This document shows, one piece after another, positions 1-5,815 of a stretch of DNA of 7,065 nt. The position numbers were made by a program, and so were the translations under genes. Source of the stretch: a bacterium (GTDB lineage Bacteria > Bacteroidota > Bacteroidia > Bacteroidales > UBA932); assembly GCA_004561775.1 (NCBI GenBank), contig SFUD01000031.1:1-7065 (forward strand). Reading direction: 5' to 3'. The notes beneath the pieces are model-generated. The model did not search any database and was not told the origin of the DNA. It was given only the letters and a program-made list of their open reading frames with translations. The stretch's first letter is position 1; each line of letters begins with the position of its first letter.

Positions 1-2099
1 TCATCTGTAAGCTTAATATCGGTACCACGGCCCGCCATATTGGTAGCAATTGTAACACAACCCTTACGGCCTGCCTCCGCAACAATCTCTGCCTCTCTTG
101 CGTGCTGCTTGGCATTAAGTACATTATGCTTTATGCCGCGCAGCTTGAGCATTCTGCTCAGCAGCTCCGACACCTCCACAGAAGTAGTACCCACAAGCAC
201 AGGACGTCCCTGCTCCTTAAGCTGCACAATCTTCTCTATTACGGCATTATACTTATCCTTCTTGGTCTTGTAAATCTGGTCATCCTCATCCTTTCTTATA
301 ACAGGTTTGTTGGTAGGGATGGTAACAACCTCCAACTTGTAGATAGACCAGAACTCACCCGCCTCTGTCTGGGCTGTACCTGTCATACCCGCAAGTTTAT
401 GATACATTCTGAAGTAGTTCTGCAGAGTAATGGTAGCAAAGGTCTGGGTTGCCGCCTCCACCTTCACATTCTCCTTGGCCTCAATTGCCTGATGAAGACC
501 CTCTGAATAGCGGCGGCCCTCCAAAATACGGCCTGTCTGCTCATCCACAATCTTCACCTTGTTGTCCATAATCACATACTCCACATCCTTCTCAAACATA
601 GTGTATGCCTTAAGCAACTGATTCACAGTATGAACACGCTCTGCCTTAAGCGCATAATCGGCAAGCAGCTCATCCTTCTTCTTCATCTTCTCCTCTGCAG
701 AGAGGCTGGACTTCTCAATCTCCGCCACCTCTACACCAACATCGGGAAGAACAAAGAACCTGCTGTCATCCAAAGAGTTTGCAAGCAGGTCGTGGCCCTT
801 ATCGGTAAGCTCCACGCTCTTGTTCTTCTCATCTATTACAAAGTAGAGCTCATCTGTAACCTTGTACATCTGCTTATTATTGTCCTGCATATAGAAATTC
901 TCTGTGCTTATGAGAATCTGCTTCATGCCGGGCTCGCTCAGGAACTTTATAAGCGGATTGTACCTTGGCAGACCTTTATGCGCACGCAAGAGCAGTTTGC
1001 CGCCCTCCTCCGTATTGCCTGCAGCAATAAGCCTCTTGGCTTCATTAAGTATCTTGGTAACCTCGTTGCGCTGGGTATTGTAGAGGCGCTCCACAATAGG
1101 CTTAAACTCCGCAAAGTGCTGGTCCTCCCCCTTTTGCACCGGTCCCGATATGATAAGCGGAGTTCTGGCATCATCTATGAGCACAGAATCCACCTCATCC
1201 ACAATTGCATAGTGATGCTTGCGCTGAACAAGATCTCTAGGCTCTATGACCATATTGTCCCTAAGGTAGTCAAAGCCAAACTCGTTGTTTGTACCATAAG
1301 TGATATCACACCTGTATGCCTGACGTCTCTCAACAGAATTAGGCTCGTGCTTATCTATGCAATCTACCGTAAGACCGTGGAACTGATAGAGCGGGCCCAT
1401 CCACTCAGAGTCACGCTTGGAGAGGTAATCATTTACGGTAACAACGTGAACGCCCTCGCCGGCAAGCGCATTAAGAAAGACAGGGAGCGTAGCCACCAGA
1501 GTCTTTCCCTCTCCTGTAGCCATCTCCGATATCATACCCTTATGCAAAACAATACCGCCAATAAGCTGCACATCGTAGTGCACCATATCCCAGGTAATCA
1601 AATTGCCGCCTGCCATCCACTGATTCTTCCATACCGCATTCTCGCCCTCTATGGTAACAACATCCTGGGTAGAGGCAAGCGCCCTGTCCCAATCCATTGC
1701 CTTAACCACAATCCGAGAATTCTCCTTGAATCTGCGGGCTGTAGACTTCATAATTGCAAATGCCTCCGGAAGCACCTCCATAAGCACCTCCTCCAACATT
1801 GTATCTATCTTTTTGGCAAGTTTGTCAACTTTGGATGCAATCTCCTCCTTCTCCTCCGGAGAGATATTCATATCCTCCAACTTTGCGCGGAGTTCCCTCT
1901 TCTCGTCACGCTCCTTCTGCACATAATCCGCTATTCTCTGTTTAATCTTCTGAGAGGCCTCTCTCAACTGATCGTGGGATAAAGCGTCAATCTGCGGATA
2001 AACAGCCAATATCTTATCCAATATAGGCTTAATCTGCTTCATATCCCTCTCTTCCTTAGAGCCCAAAATCTTCTTCAGAAGCTGTAAAAATGTTCCCAT
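1..2099 (-). CDS. secA: SecA preprotein translocase ATPase (3' end cut by window)
   Basis: This is the ATP-driven motor that pushes unfolded preproteins through SecYEG in the inner membrane. The first 699 residues are visible and the C-terminal part lies beyond the left edge. Walker A (ATGEGKT) is at residues 194-200, the DEVD Walker B box at 301-304, and the helicase motif NMAGRGTD at 687-694. Between these come the SecA-typical stretches NDYLSKRDSEWMGPLY, YGTNNEFGFDYLRDNM and LVGTTSVE. The ATG at 2099-2097 gives MGTFLQLLKK, a usual SecA beginning. The Walker A lysine is residue 199, against 108 in E. coli, and the GRGTD arginine is 691 against 509. The protein therefore carries two extra blocks of about 90 residues: a charged, coiled-coil-like one near the N terminus and one after DEVD. 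Such insertions are usual in Bacteroidota SecA, which is about 1100 residues long. The reading frame is unbroken. A promoter-like site directly upstream suggests independent transcription. The identification is certain. Confidence 0.98.
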   Translation of the reverse strand, partial: MGTFLQLLKKILGSKEERDMKQIKPILDKILAVYPQIDALSHDQLREASQKIKQRIADYVQKERDEKRELRAKLEDMNISPEEKEEIASKVDKLAKKIDTMLEEVLMEVLPEAFAIMKSTARRFKENSRIVVKAMDWDRALASTQDVVTIEGENAVWKNQWMAGGNLITWDMVHYDVQLIGGIVLHKGMISEMATGEGKTLVATLPVFLNALAGEGVHVVTVNDYLSKRDSEWMGPLYQFHGLTVDCIDKHEPNSVERRQAYRCDITYGTNNEFGFDYLRDNMVIEPRDLVQRKHHYAIVDEVDSVLIDDARTPLIISGPVQKGEDQHFAEFKPIVERLYNTQRNEVTKILNEAKRLIAAGNTEEGGKLLLRAHKGLPRYNPLIKFLSEPGMKQILISTENFYMQDNNKQMYKVTDELYFVIDEKNKSVELTDKGHDLLANSLDDSRFFVLPDVGVEVAEIEKSSLSAEEKMKKKDELLADYALKAERVHTVNQLLKAYTMFEKDVEYVIMDNKVKIVDEQTGRILEGRRYSEGLHQAIEAKENVKVEAATQTFATITLQNYFRMYHKLAGMTGTAQTEAGEFWSIYKLEVVTIPTNKPVIRKDEDDQIYKTKKDKYNAVIEKIVQLKEQGRPVLVGTTSVEVSELLSRMLKLRGIKHNVLNAKQHAREAEIVAEAGRKGCVTIATNMAGRGTDIKLTD

Positions 2100-2139
2100 T
2101 TCAAATTAAAATTATTTCAAAAAAATATTTTCCAACCTG

Positions 2140-2170
2140 CAAATTTAAAATTATTCATCAGAAATGACAA
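2140..2170 (-). promoter_or_regulatory. Probable secA promoter (Bacteroidetes type)
   Basis: On the minus strand the octamer TAAATTTG (2147 to 2140) matches the Bacteroidetes -7 consensus TAnnTTTG. A TTG at 2170-2168 lies 20 bases upstream and fits the -33 element. Transcription would start roughly 5-7 bases downstream of the octamer, giving a leader of about 35 AT-rich bases before the secA ATG at 2099. No Shine-Dalgarno sequence and no SecM-like leader peptide is visible in it. The call rests on consensus match and position only. Confidence 0.6.
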
Positions 2171-2176
2171 GTCCGC

Positions 2177-2194
2177 AGCAATTCAAGAACTGCT
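2177..2194 (-). terminator. Weak hairpin after the transporter gene
   Basis: On the minus strand AGCAGTT, a CTTG loop and AATTGCT can form a 7-bp stem with one G-U pair. It lies about 40 bases beyond the stop codon of the transporter and just upstream of the secA promoter. No run of T follows directly, so it is a poor intrinsic terminator. It may only be a weak mRNA 3' structure, or chance. Confidence 0.2.
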
Positions 2195-2222
2195 CTGCTC
2201 TTCTCTTCTCTGCTCTTCTCTG
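2193..2222. repeat. Pyrimidine-rich tandem repeat
   Basis: The plus strand holds two perfect adjacent copies of CTCTTCTCTG (2203-2212 and 2213-2222). They are preceded by related CTGCTCT/CTTCT fragments from 2193. On the minus strand this is a GA-rich tract (CAGAGAAGAG units) in the 3' untranslated region just after the transporter stop codon. It is low-complexity sequence in a 134-base intergenic gap (2100-2233). That gap also holds the weak hairpin and the secA promoter, and I see no other feature in it. A function is not evident. Confidence 0.6.
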
Positions 2223-2233
2223 CATTTCTCTTA

Positions 2234-3439
2234 TCATAATCCCGACAGATAGAGCAAAATGCCCACAACCGCACCAATTATTATATTCACAGCCTTTGCC
2301 TTCAGGAAGGTCTTGCGGCTTGAGGCAAGCAGCGGAAGCGCCGTGTGACCATCTTGCGATATAGAGTTGGCAAGAAGCACGGAGAATGGCACAATACCGT
2401 TAAGATAGAGTGTCACAAAGACCAGATGAGGCCCGCTCTCCGGAATTATGCCAACTGCAACTGCAAGCAGAATTACAAATATCATATTGCTGCTCACCCA
2501 CTCCTCTATATTAAGGTACTGCACGCCAATCTGGCATACGGCAAGTCCGCCAAGTGTCCAAAGGAAGATGGAGAGAAGATGCCGCTTTATGACGTGATGC
2601 CAAAGATGCTCCTTAATGAAATGCTCCTTGGCTGTGGCAGTAAAGAGCAATGTAACTATGCTCATAATTGCAAAGAGGCAATTCATCCACTCCTCATCCA
2701 GAAGATGCAGCGTAAAGGTGCTCAGATGCCTCTCCTCTATAATCTCTTGCAGACTCTCTTGGTGCGCGACGTGCTCGTGCAGCGTATGGTTGTGCGCCGC
2801 CTCTTCGTGCAGCGCAACCTCTTGGTGCACCGCCGCCTCTTGGTGCACGGCGTGGTCGTGCCCTGCATGGTCGTGCCCCGCAAAGCCGCTCAGAAGGGCT
2901 ACTACAAAGAGCGCAATTCCTGCAAGCAGCAGCAATCGCTCCCTGGAGGGCCTTCGGAGAGCATCCTTGTATGACGAGAGCCTGAATGGAGAGGCAATGG
3001 AGGAGTCGTGCTCCTTGTGAATCTCATAGCCATCGGGACAAAAGGCAAAATTCTGCTCTTTAAAGAGATACCGGTCGCAAACCAGACCTGTAACAATTGC
3101 CAGCGCACCTAGTATTGCAAAGAGCAGCAGCGCCTTAAGGGGCATTGTTGCAAGCATTACAAAGGCCTCGTCGCCGGAGGAGGCTATCATCATTGCAGTA
3201 AGCGCGCCAAAACTAAGGAGTTTGTGGGTAAAGAGAGAGACGGCGGCAAAACCGCCAATGCAGCCGGGCACCAGCCCAAGCAGAGTGCCAATGAGGACTT
3301 GATTGATTCCGGAGGACTTGAGTCGCGCAAAGAGAGAGCCGTGCGAACCAATGTTGCAATACTCTATCATCAGCATCATTATGAGCACCAGCCCGGTAAT
3401 CAGAACTGCATTGCGCAGCACCTCTAGAAGATCCAACAT
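2234..3439 (-). CDS. Putative heavy-metal/manganese exporter, multi-pass membrane protein with His-rich loop
   Basis: This is a 401-residue inner-membrane protein with about ten hydrophobic segments, near residues 10-27, 45-68, 76-97, 101-121, 167-186, 252-269, 288-304, 316-342, 347-362 and 383-400. It resembles the ArsP_2 family (putative 10TM heavy-metal exporter, often annotated 'putative manganese transporter'). I assign the family from memory of its pattern, and the transported ion is unknown. GLVPGCIGGF (55-64) and GIIPESGPH (330-338) begin two related halves. ASSGDEAF (86-93) and ISQDGHTAL (360-368) are matching polar motifs within membrane segments. Between segments 5 and 6 lies a loop with 12 histidines in residues 189-226. 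The strongly basic loops before (122-166) and after (270-287) suggest that the His-rich loop faces the periplasm. The start codon lies 2 bases after the meaB stop, so it is probably the last gene of the operon and translationally coupled to meaB. Confidence 0.75.
   Translation of the reverse strand: MLDLLEVLRNAVLITGLVLIMMLMIEYCNIGSHGSLFARLKSSGINQVLIGTLLGLVPGCIGGFAAVSLFTHKLLSFGALTAMMIASSGDEAFVMLATMPLKALLLFAILGALAIVTGLVCDRYLFKEQNFAFCPDGYEIHKEHDSSIASPFRLSSYKDALRRPSRERLLLLAGIALFVVALLSGFAGHDHAGHDHAVHQEAAVHQEVALHEEAAHNHTLHEHVAHQESLQEIIEERHLSTFTLHLLDEEWMNCLFAIMSIVTLLFTATAKEHFIKEHLWHHVIKRHLLSIFLWTLGGLAVCQIGVQYLNIEEWVSSNMIFVILLAVAVGIIPESGPHLVFVTLYLNGIVPFSVLLANSISQDGHTALPLLASSRKTFLKAKAVNIIIGAVVGILLYLSGL
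2795..2848 (-). repeat. Three 18-bp tandem repeats coding for His-containing hexapeptides
   Basis: Three imperfect 18-base units (2795-2812, 2813-2830, 2831-2848) lie in frame in the transporter gene. They encode LHEEAA, VHQEVA and VHQEAA (residues 210-215, 204-209, 198-203). Just before them in the protein is a second duplication, HDHAG then HDHAV (189-198). Together they build most of the histidine-rich loop, which probably binds divalent metal ions. Because the unit length is a multiple of three, changes in copy number would keep the frame. Confidence 0.8.
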
Positions 3440-3450
3440 AACTACTCTCT
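3437..3450 (-). promoter_or_regulatory. meaB stop / transporter start junction with SD-like purines
   Basis: On the minus strand the order is AGAGAG (3450-3445), TAG stop of meaB (3444-3442), two bases, then the ATG of the transporter (3439-3437). The purine run sits 5 bases before the ATG and could act as a ribosome binding site. Ribosomes ending on meaB could also restart directly. This arrangement supports the chosen start of the transporter. Confidence 0.45.
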
Positions 3451-4608
3451 GTTTTCCGCCTCTTTACGTTTGTAATACATCTCCAGCAGCTCCTCCGCAG
3501 CGGTAAAGGATTCTGTCTTGCCGGCAAGCACGCTGGCCTCATAGTTGCCTATGCACTCCTCTATGAGAGGGTTCTCATAAAAACTGTTCTTAAGAGACTC
3601 GTTTATTGTCTCATACATCCAGAACTTTGCCTGCTCCCTTCTCTTGTGGGCATAGTAGCCGTTGCCCTTTACAAGCGCAAAATACTCCTCTATCTTGGCA
3701 AGTATCTCCGGGAGTCCCTCCTTTGTAACAGCAGATGAGGTGAGCGCAGTGGGCGTCCAAGTTGACTCTGTTGGAGGGAAGAGATGCAATGCATTGGCAT
3801 AGAGAGCCTTTGCCATAGAGGCCTTATCTTTGTTGGTGCCATCTGCCTTGGTTATGGCAATAAGGTCGCTCATCTCCATAATACCCCTCTTTATACCCTG
3901 CAGGTCGTCTCCGGCGCCGGAGAGCATAAGAAGCAGGAAGAAGTCGCTCATAGAATGCACAGCCGTCTCCGACTGACCAACTCCAACCGTCTCTATGAAT
4001 ACCACATCGTAACCTGCTGCCTCGCAAAGGATTATTGTCTCTCTTGTCTTTCTGGCCACGCCGCCAAGCGAGCCTGCGCTTGGGCTGGGGCGTATAAATA
4101 CCTTAGGATTGTTGCAGAGGGTCTCCATTCTGGTCTTGTCTCCAAGAATGGAGCCTTTGCTCTTCTCGCTGCTTGGGTCTATTGCAAGCACTGCAAGCTT
4201 ATGCCCCTTATCTGTAACCATACCGCCAAAGGCCTCTATAAAGGTGGATTTTCCCGCACCGGGTACACCTGTAATGCCTATTCTCATAGACTCGAAGCCC
4301 CTCTCCGAATTATATTTCTGGCATCCCTCAATAATCTTCTGCGCAAGCACCCTATGCGCAGGCAGGGCGCTCTCCACCAGAGTGATAGCCTTGCTCAATA
4401 TGGTGGTATTTGCAGCAAATATTCCCTCCAGATACTCCTCCACGCTCAACAGCGCAGGCCTCTTCTTTACCACCTTCATATATGGATTTATGATGGGAGG
4501 CTGCGCAACACCGTCATTTACAACAAGCGCCGTATCGGGATTAACATTATCTTTAGGAGGCCACTCGCCCGTAGTGGCTTGATTGTGAAGATGATTATCT
4601 ATGCTCAT
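3442..4608 (-). CDS. meaB: Methylmalonyl-CoA mutase-associated GTPase MeaB
   Basis: MeaB is a cytoplasmic G3E/SIMIBI-class GTPase. It acts as chaperone for B12-dependent methylmalonyl-CoA mutase, gating cofactor loading and removing damaged cobalamin. In Bacteroidales the mutase links succinyl-CoA to propionate formation. The protein has 388 residues. The P-loop GVPGAGKST is at 114-122, the LAIDPSS segment at 141-147, a switch-I-like ILGDKTRM at 154-161, the family signature ETVGVGQSE at 206-214, and the guanine-specificity TKAD at 253-256. A helical C-terminal region (about 320-385) matches the MeaB dimerisation arm. The ATG at 4608 is kept because residues 29-47 (VVNDGVAQPP, then NPYMKVV) look like the conserved lead-in of Bacteroidota MeaB. 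The next ATG (residue 44) would remove that. The gene lies 26 bases after the DUF1573 stop and 2 bases before the transporter. No mutase subunit gene is in the window. The older name for the family is ArgK. Confidence 0.96.
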   Translation of the reverse strand: MSIDNHLHNQATTGEWPPKDNVNPDTALVVNDGVAQPPIINPYMKVVKKRPALLSVEEYLEGIFAANTTILSKAITLVESALPAHRVLAQKIIEGCQKYNSERGFESMRIGITGVPGAGKSTFIEAFGGMVTDKGHKLAVLAIDPSSEKSKGSILGDKTRMETLCNNPKVFIRPSPSAGSLGGVARKTRETIILCEAAGYDVVFIETVGVGQSETAVHSMSDFFLLLMLSGAGDDLQGIKRGIMEMSDLIAITKADGTNKDKASMAKALYANALHLFPPTESTWTPTALTSSAVTKEGLPEILAKIEEYFALVKGNGYYAHKRREQAKFWMYETINESLKNSFYENPLIEECIGNYEASVLAGKTESFTAAEELLEMYYKRKEAENRE

Positions 4609-4634
4609 ATCTGTTGTATGCTATTTAAAATTCA

Positions 4635-5744
4635 TTATATTACAGTCAAATGCACAAAAAGGTTCATAAGAGCCCGGTTGGGAGAATTTGTAACCACGGT
4701 AAGGGTAATAACATTCTCCCCCTTTGCCAAAGCCGCACTCTGCACCTTTACGGTTATAACTCCGCCCTTGCCCCCCTTTATCTCCTTGGGGTACTCTATT
4801 GCAACACTCTTCTCCCCGCACTCCACAGCTCTTATGAAGAGAGGGTCCTTCCCGATATTCTGCATAGGGAAGGTTGCAGTAAAGAGCTTGCCCTGCTGCA
4901 CATCTCCGGCATAAACAGAGGTGCGCTCCTCCAGAATAAGAGGCGCCCTGTTCATCTGCTCCTGCGAGAGGTTGGAGAAGTTGTCCAGCAGCAGCGCATT
5001 AAAGACCAGCGGCTTTTGGCAAAGCACGCCGTTGCAGGCTACCTTGGCTTTGTATTTTACATTGCCCCAGCTATTATTTCCCTTTGTATCAATACTATAT
5101 GAAAGAATTGCAACACTCTTGGCAGGAATGGGATTGGGGCTTAGCGAGAGGCTCAGGCCTGCACTCTTTGCAGAGAAGGTTACACGCACCTCTCTTCCCG
5201 ATGTGTTTGCTACAGCCACACTTGCCTCCCTTCTGTTTCCCGAATCTATCTGCCCGGCATCTATGCCATACTTGGACTGGATGCCAAGCGGCCCGAAGGC
5301 CTCCGGATAGAGTTCTCGCAGGGATTTGTTCTTTGGATAGACCTCTCCCTTTATTCTCAATATTATAGGCTTGCGGCCAAGGGAGGTATATACGGTAAGA
5401 GACTTGTCGAAGGGATAAGGGCCCTGGTCGTTAAGGAAGGTGGCGGTAACCTCTCCGCTCTCTCCCGGAGCAACCGGTCTCTTTGTCCAGCCTGCTGTAG
5501 TGCAGCCGCAGGAGGAGAGCACCTGATAGATGGCCACAGGCTTTGTGCCCTTGTTGGTAAAGGTAAAGGTACAGTTTACGGGAGGGTCGTCCTCCATAAG
5601 ACGCCCAAAATTGTGCACCGTCTTGTCAAACTGCATAACAGCAGATGGGTCTGCCTGCTGAGCAAGCGCCTGAACACCAAGCACTTGAAAACAGAGCGCA
5701 ACAAGCAGCGCCACTCCCCACAAAAAACAACTCTTTTTTACCAT
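4635..5744 (-). CDS. Secreted DUF1573 domain protein (function unknown)
   Basis: This is a 369-residue exported protein. Residues 1-28 form a signal peptide: basic VKK, a hydrophobic core LWGVALLVALCFQVLG, and ALA before a probable cleavage after A28. There is no lipobox. Residues 36-136 are a DUF1573 (ASH/Ig-like beta-sandwich) domain with the hallmark FDKTVHNFG start (39-47), FTNKGTKPV (62-70) and SSCGCT (77-82). Residues about 160-255 look like a second beta-rich domain. Residues 268-369 look like a diverged copy of the first, with FPMQNIGKDPLFI and one remaining cysteine (C309). DUF1573 proteins are common in Bacteroidota, often in several paralogues, and the biochemical role is not known. 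The protein is likely periplasmic or surface-exposed. The gene is the first of the probable operon with meaB and the transporter. The ATG at 5744 is the only start that keeps the signal peptide. Family assignment is firm, function is open. Confidence 0.9.
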   Translation of the reverse strand: MVKKSCFLWGVALLVALCFQVLGVQALAQQADPSAVMQFDKTVHNFGRLMEDDPPVNCTFTFTNKGTKPVAIYQVLSSCGCTTAGWTKRPVAPGESGEVTATFLNDQGPYPFDKSLTVYTSLGRKPIILRIKGEVYPKNKSLRELYPEAFGPLGIQSKYGIDAGQIDSGNRREASVAVANTSGREVRVTFSAKSAGLSLSLSPNPIPAKSVAILSYSIDTKGNNSWGNVKYKAKVACNGVLCQKPLVFNALLLDNFSNLSQEQMNRAPLILEERTSVYAGDVQQGKLFTATFPMQNIGKDPLFIRAVECGEKSVAIEYPKEIKGGKGGVITVKVQSAALAKGENVITLTVVTNSPNRALMNLFVHLTVI

Positions 5745-5752
5745 AACATTTG

Positions 5753-5760
5753 CAAAGATA
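5753..5760 (-). promoter_or_regulatory. Probable promoter of the DUF1573-meaB-transporter operon
   Basis: On the minus strand TATCTTTG (5760 to 5753) fits the Bacteroidetes -7 consensus TAnnTTTG. Only 8 bases separate it from the DUF1573 ATG at 5744, so the transcript would have a leader of a few bases at most. No good -33 TTTG is seen about 20 bases upstream. I found no further TAnnTTTG site on this strand before meaB or before the transporter, which agrees with a single operon promoter. Confidence 0.5.
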
Positions 5761-5784
5761 CAACTTTAGTTAAAGTATTTTATC

Positions 5785-5792
5785 TAAATTTG
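5785..5792 (+). promoter_or_regulatory. Probable promoter of the M16 peptidase gene
   Basis: TAAATTTG matches the Bacteroidetes -7 consensus TAnnTTTG and is the same octamer as at the secA promoter. Transcription would begin near 5797-5799, leaving a leader of about 18 AT-rich bases without a Shine-Dalgarno sequence before the ATG at 5816. A -33 TTTG is not clear (only TTTAG at 5765-5769, too close). The site lies 24 bases from the opposing DUF1573 promoter. Confidence 0.5.
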
Positions 5793-5815
5793 TGCCATAA
5801 CACATACTATTTACT

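Noticed and set aside
630..1982. 450-codon open frame on the plus strand
   Set aside because: It is fully antisense to secA, whose frame is certain from its motifs. The translated product has no recognisable domain, and its Leu/His/Ile/Arg-rich composition is typical of an antisense frame. It stays open because the secA strand rarely uses codons whose complements are stops (TTA, CTA, TCA).
2100..2110. Second possible -7 site for secA (TTAATTTG on the minus strand)
   Set aside because: The second base is T, not A, so it misses TAnnTTTG. It also abuts the start codon, whereas the site at 2147-2140 fits better and has a -33 partner.
2795..2875. Possible CRISPR-like or mobile-element repeat
   Set aside because: The units are adjacent without spacers, in frame inside a gene, and translate to regular hexapeptides and pentapeptides. 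This is a coding tandem repeat.
2345..2974. Plus-strand frames over the transporter, some rich in Cys/Ser/Trp repeats
   Set aside because: The repeats are the complement of the in-frame histidine-rich repeats of the transporter. They do not form an independent repeat protein.
4609..4634. Separate promoter for meaB in the 26-base gap
   Set aside because: No TAnnTTTG octamer is present in the gap or just upstream on the minus strand, and the short spacing favours a shared transcript.
3784..4914. 376-codon open frame on the plus strand
   Set aside because: It is antisense to meaB and runs into the end of the DUF1573 gene, across an operon gap. There is no domain or promoter, so it is a shadow frame.
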